In this document: positions 61,026 through 64,000 of the stretch, piece by piece
How positions within the stretch are numbered: the stretch's first letter is position 1
How the letters are laid out: each line of letters starts with the position of its first letter
Assembly: GCF_013114835.1 (NCBI RefSeq)
Contig: NZ_JAAVLW010000005.1
Coordinates: 62,001-126,000 of the forward strand
Source of the DNA: Bradyrhizobium archetypum
GTDB taxonomy: Bacteria; Pseudomonadota; Alphaproteobacteria; Rhizobiales; Xanthobacteraceae
Direction: 5' to 3'
DNA length: 64,000 bases
Translations under genes and position numbers: made by a program
The notes under the pieces: model-generated
Databases searched by the model: none
The model's input: only the letters and a program-made list of their open reading frames with translations
What the model was told of the DNA's origin: nothing

Positions 61026-61769
61026 TCAATGCCGCAAGATCTGGCTCAGGAACAACTTCGTCCGCGCGTGCTGCGGGTTTGCGAAGAATTCCTGCGGCGT
61101 GTTTGACTCGATCACCTGTCCGGCGTCCATGAAGACGACGCGGTTGGCGACTTCGCGCGCAAATCCCATTTCGTGGGTGACAACCAGCATGGTCATGCCT
61201 TCCCTGGCGAGATCGACCATAGTGTCGAGCACCTCCTTGACCATTTCAGGATCGAGCGCCGAGGTCGGCTCGTCGAACAGCATCACCTTGGGATTCATGG
61301 TCAGCGCCCGGGCAATCGCGACGCGCTGCTGCTGACCGCCCGACATCTGGCCGGGATATTTGTTGGCCTGATGCGGGATCTTGACACGCTCCAGGAATTT
61401 CATCGCGGTCGCTTCGGCATCCTTTTTCGGGATGTTGCGTACCCAGATCGGCGCCAGCGTGCAGTTCTCCAGCACGGTCAGATGCGGAAACAGGTTAAAA
61501 CTCTGGAACACCATGCCGACCTCGCGGCGGACCTCGTCGATCCGCTTGAGGTTCGGCCCGAGTTCGATGCCATCGACGACGATATTGCCTTCTTGAAATT
61601 CCTCCAGCGCGTTGATGCAGCGGATCAGCGTCGACTTACCCGAGCCTGAGGGGCCACAGATCACGATGCGCTCGCCCTTGGCCACGTCAAGGTTGATGTC
61701 GCGCAGCACGTGAAAGTCGCCGTACCACTTATTGAGCGCGTTGATGCCGACGATCGAGGTTGCGGTCAT
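61026..61769 (-). CDS. aapP: Amino-acid ABC transporter ATP-binding protein (AapP-like)
   Basis: A 247-residue ATPase of a polar amino-acid importer. Walker A is CGPSGSGKSTLIRC near residue 41, the ABC signature MSGGQQQRVAIARALTMNP, Walker B VMLFDEPTSALDPEMV, and the switch His in VVTHEMGFAREVANR. It starts at ATG 61769, ten bases after the permease stop. In the Rhizobium Aap system the order is AapJ (binding protein), Q, M, P; here Q, M and P are present on the minus strand and J would be beyond the right edge. Confidence 0.94.
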   Translation of the reverse strand: MTATSIVGINALNKWYGDFHVLRDINLDVAKGERIVICGPSGSGKSTLIRCINALEEFQEGNIVVDGIELGPNLKRIDEVRREVGMVFQSFNLFPHLTVLENCTLAPIWVRNIPKKDAEATAMKFLERVKIPHQANKYPGQMSGGQQQRVAIARALTMNPKVMLFDEPTSALDPEMVKEVLDTMVDLAREGMTMLVVTHEMGFAREVANRVVFMDAGQVIESNTPQEFFANPQHARTKLFLSQILRH

Positions 61770-61779
61770 GGTCCTATAC

Positions 61780-63303
61780 TCAGTTGCGATGGTGGGCGTT
61801 CAGCCGGTTCTCGACGAACAGCGAGTAACGCGACATCCCAAAGCAGAAGACGAAATAGATGATGCCGACAAAGGCAAAGCCGGTAAACAGCGTCGTCGGT
61901 GTCGACCAGACCGGATCGGAGAACGAGGCGCGCAGACTGCCGAGCAGATCAAACAGCGCCACGATCGAGACCAGCGATGTGTCCTTGAACAGCGCGATGA
62001 AGCTGTTGACGAGGCCGGGAATAACGTGGCGCAGCGCCTGCGGCATCACGATCAGCGCCGTGGTCTTGCCCCAGGACAGGCCAAGCGCGCTCGCCGCCTC
62101 CCCCTGCCCGCGCGGGATTGCCGCCAGGCCGCCGCGGATGACTTCGGCCTGATAGGCGCCGGCGAACAGCGCAATGCCAATCAGGGCGCGCATCAGCCCG
62201 TCGATGGTGAAGCCGGTCGGCACGAACAGCGGCAGCATATAGGTGGCGAAGAACAGCACGGTGATGAGCGGAACGCCGCGCCAGAACTCGATGAAGGCGA
62301 TCGAGAAAATCCGGATCAGCGGAATGGTCGAGCGCCGCCCGAGCGCGAGCGCAATGCCGACCGGCATCGAGGCGACGATGCCGACAACGGAAACCACCAG
62401 CGTTACCAGCAGCCCACCCCACAGCCTTGTATCGACCTCCGGAAGGCCGCCGCTATCGAGCCCCATCACCGCGATGACGAGGCCAATGCCCACGAAGATC
62501 GCCAGGCAGGTGATGAGCGGCCGCCAGCCGGATCGTAGGCCGCCGCCGAGCCAGAACAGCAGCGCCGAGACAATGACGGCGGTCGCCCCGAGGTCGGCCC
62601 AGACCGGACGACCGAACGCCTGGATCTGATCGCGCAGCCAGGTCAGCGGTAGCAGCAGCCAGCCGATCAGCGTGCTCAGCAGCACGATCAGCTTGCCGAG
62701 CACCCACAGCAGCGGTCCAATAATGGCCGTTGTCTCGCCCGCGGCCACCAACTTCCTGCCGCCGTCGCCGATACTGTCGTTGAAGCCTGAGAGAAGCCCT
62801 GCAGTCCAACTCACGCCGAAGCCGCCAAGTCCACCGCCGCGCAGCAGGAAGAAGGCGACCACAGGTAACGCCACGAAGAACAGAAGCGCGTTGGGTCCCT
62901 TGGCCGGCAGTCGCGGAATCAGAAGCGGAACCAGCAGGATAGCGGAAAGAAGGAAAGTCAGGTTGACGCGCCAGCGCTCCGGCTCCGGGTAGAAGCCATA
63001 GATGAACTGGTAAAACTTCGCTTGAACGAATGGCCAACAGGCGCCGACCGGGCGTCCGACATTCTCAGCAAGACAGGCCGTCCGATCCTTGCCGAACCAG
63101 ACCGCATCGATCAGCGCGAATTTCACCGCGGGAACGACGACGACCCACAGCAGCAACAGGCTGACGATCGTAATGAGGATGTTGGTCGGGGAATTGAACA
63201 GCCGCGTGCGCAGGAAGCCGATGAAGCCGGTGGTCTTCACCGGCGCGGGTCGCTCCGGCACGAGATCCTGACGGACGAAATTGGATGACGTGATATCGCT
63301 CAT
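61780..63303 (-). CDS. aapM: Amino-acid ABC transporter permease (AapM-like)
   Basis: A 507-residue membrane protein whose C-terminal ~220 residues are the HisM-type permease domain, with the ATPase-contact loop ASALGLSWGKTTALIVMPQ. The N-terminal half has an extra set of helices and loops (FLLSAILLVPLLIPRLPAKG; AVIVSALLFWLGGGL), as in AapM. ATG 63303 (MSDITSSNF) overlaps the upstream permease stop by ATGA; the longer frame from 63330 lies in that gene. It forms the transmembrane channel with AapQ for L-amino acids. Confidence 0.92.
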   Translation of the reverse strand: MSDITSSNFVRQDLVPERPAPVKTTGFIGFLRTRLFNSPTNILITIVSLLLLWVVVVPAVKFALIDAVWFGKDRTACLAENVGRPVGACWPFVQAKFYQFIYGFYPEPERWRVNLTFLLSAILLVPLLIPRLPAKGPNALLFFVALPVVAFFLLRGGGLGGFGVSWTAGLLSGFNDSIGDGGRKLVAAGETTAIIGPLLWVLGKLIVLLSTLIGWLLLPLTWLRDQIQAFGRPVWADLGATAVIVSALLFWLGGGLRSGWRPLITCLAIFVGIGLVIAVMGLDSGGLPEVDTRLWGGLLVTLVVSVVGIVASMPVGIALALGRRSTIPLIRIFSIAFIEFWRGVPLITVLFFATYMLPLFVPTGFTIDGLMRALIGIALFAGAYQAEVIRGGLAAIPRGQGEAASALGLSWGKTTALIVMPQALRHVIPGLVNSFIALFKDTSLVSIVALFDLLGSLRASFSDPVWSTPTTLFTGFAFVGIIYFVFCFGMSRYSLFVENRLNAHHRN

Positions 63304-64000
63304 CCGCCCATGCTCCGGCTGATCCGCCATCCATAGAAGCTCATGATCGCGCTGGTGACCAGCGAGATCAGGAGATAGACGCCCATGGTGATGCCGATGA
63401 TTTCAATCGCCTGCCCGGTCTGGCTCAGCGTGGTTCCGGCAAACACCGAAACCAGGTCGGGGTAGCCGATCGCGACCGCCAGCGAGGAGTTCTTGGTCAG
63501 GTTGAGATACTGGTTGGTCAGCGGCGGCAGGATCACCCGCAAGGCTTGCGGGATCACGATCAGCCGCAGCACCGAGCCGCGCTGCAGTCCGAGCGAGGAG
63601 CCGGCTTCCATCTGGCCCTTGTGCACGGAAAGAATGCCCGCGCGCACGATCTCGGCGATGAAGGCTGCCGTGTAGGTCGATAGCGCGAGCGTCAGCGCGA
63701 CGAATTCTGGAATGAGCCGAGAGCCGCCGGCGAAGTTGAAGCCTCTGAGCACCGGCACCTCGAACGTGACCGGGACGCCGAAGATCAGCACGCTGATGAG
63801 CGGCAGGCCGATGATCATGGCGAGCGCATAGGGCCACACCTTGATCACCTTGCCGCTTTGGAAGAGCTGCCGGCGCGCGTATCGCCACAATATGATTGCA
63901 GCGATGATCGCCGCCAGCAGGGCGACGACGAACGGTTCGAAACCGGCCTCGCCGATCGGCTTGGGAATGACGAGACCGCGATTGCTTAGAAAGATGCCGT
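63300..64000 (-). CDS. aapQ: Amino-acid ABC transporter permease (AapQ-like), 5' end missing
   Basis: The coding region runs in from the right edge: before the internal ATG at 63890 the same frame continues upstream as NRGLVIPKPIGEAGFEPFVV, then ALLAAIIAAIILWRYARRQL, up to base 64000. The visible ~233 residues hold most of the HisM-type domain, including the contact loop EAGSSLGLQRGSVLRLIVIP and TNQYLNLTKNSSLAVAIGYP. Its TGA overlaps the AapM start. It is the partner permease to AapM. The N-terminal helices and the start are outside the window. Confidence 0.93.
   Translation of the reverse strand, partial: GIFLSNRGLVIPKPIGEAGFEPFVVALLAAIIAAIILWRYARRQLFQSGKVIKVWPYALAMIIGLPLISVLIFGVPVTFEVPVLRGFNFAGGSRLIPEFVALTLALSTYTAAFIAEIVRAGILSVHKGQMEAGSSLGLQRGSVLRLIVIPQALRVILPPLTNQYLNLTKNSSLAVAIGYPDLVSVFAGTTLSQTGQAIEIIGITMGVYLLISLVTSAIMSFYGWRISRSMGG

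Overview
The window looks like chromosomal DNA of a GC-rich alphaproteobacterium of the order Hyphomicrobiales, most probably Bradyrhizobium or a close relative. I infer this from the gene order dusB-ntrB-ntrC-ntrY-ntrX, fused ispDF, pcm-tolC-popZ-valS, aapQ-aapM-aapP, and the dispersed palindromic repeats. No database search was run; all names come from motifs, lengths and neighbourhoods read in the sequence.

Region by region. 1-3340: ntrX (cut by the left edge) and ntrY. 3341-13708: an accessory block lying between ntrY and ntrC, which normally adjoin. It holds a decayed catalase-like gene, two divergent AraC regulators, a short-chain dehydrogenase, a graveyard of AraC tails and a chimeric remnant (7.6-8.5 kb), a type II NADH dehydrogenase-like flavoprotein, a metallo-beta-lactamase-fold hydrolase and an EmrAB-type efflux pair. 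13709-19419: ntrC, ntrB, dusB, then ispDF and a pncC/cinA-type amidase on the other strand. 19426-23082: a ThDP enzyme and a 3-hydroxyisobutyrate-dehydrogenase-like enzyme, divergent from a FadR-type regulator. 23079-25291: ratA/coq10-like gene, lipA and a 3-methyladenine DNA glycosylase. 25292-25732: repeats only. 25733-30594: a periplasmic PaoABC-like molybdo-flavo-iron-sulfur oxidoreductase under an AraC regulator. 31211-33460: a large secreted glycosidase with a carbohydrate-binding module and RTX repeats. 33504-34120: a VOC gene between two copies of a palindromic repeat. 34140-40802: valS, popZ, tolC, a pcm-like gene and tRNA-Asn. 41073-43356: a small ORF, then a DUF1772/NAD(P)H-binding operon divergent from its TetR regulator. 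43614-47399: tRNA-Cys and a run of small or uncharacterised membrane proteins. 47800-48531: a DTW-domain tRNA modification enzyme. 48568-57782: an MdtABC-like RND efflux operon with its own outer-membrane lipoprotein. 58141-60950: the scar of a deleted amine-oxidase/DUF1365 pair, then cfa and cysK. 61026-64000: an AapQMP-type amino-acid ABC importer, cut by the right edge.

The core genes serve nitrogen sensing (NtrBC, NtrYX), isoprenoid and lipoate synthesis, translation and cell polarity. The accessory genes serve efflux, redox chemistry and polysaccharide attack. The most unusual points are: the ntr locus split by about 10.4 kb of partly decayed genes; a small membrane gene with an in-frame UGA, start- and stop-coupled to both neighbours; a remnant upstream of cfa that fuses pieces of two genes; a multi-helix membrane protein ending in a Myb/GcrA-like helix-turn-helix; and a pair of near-identical operators at the TetR locus.
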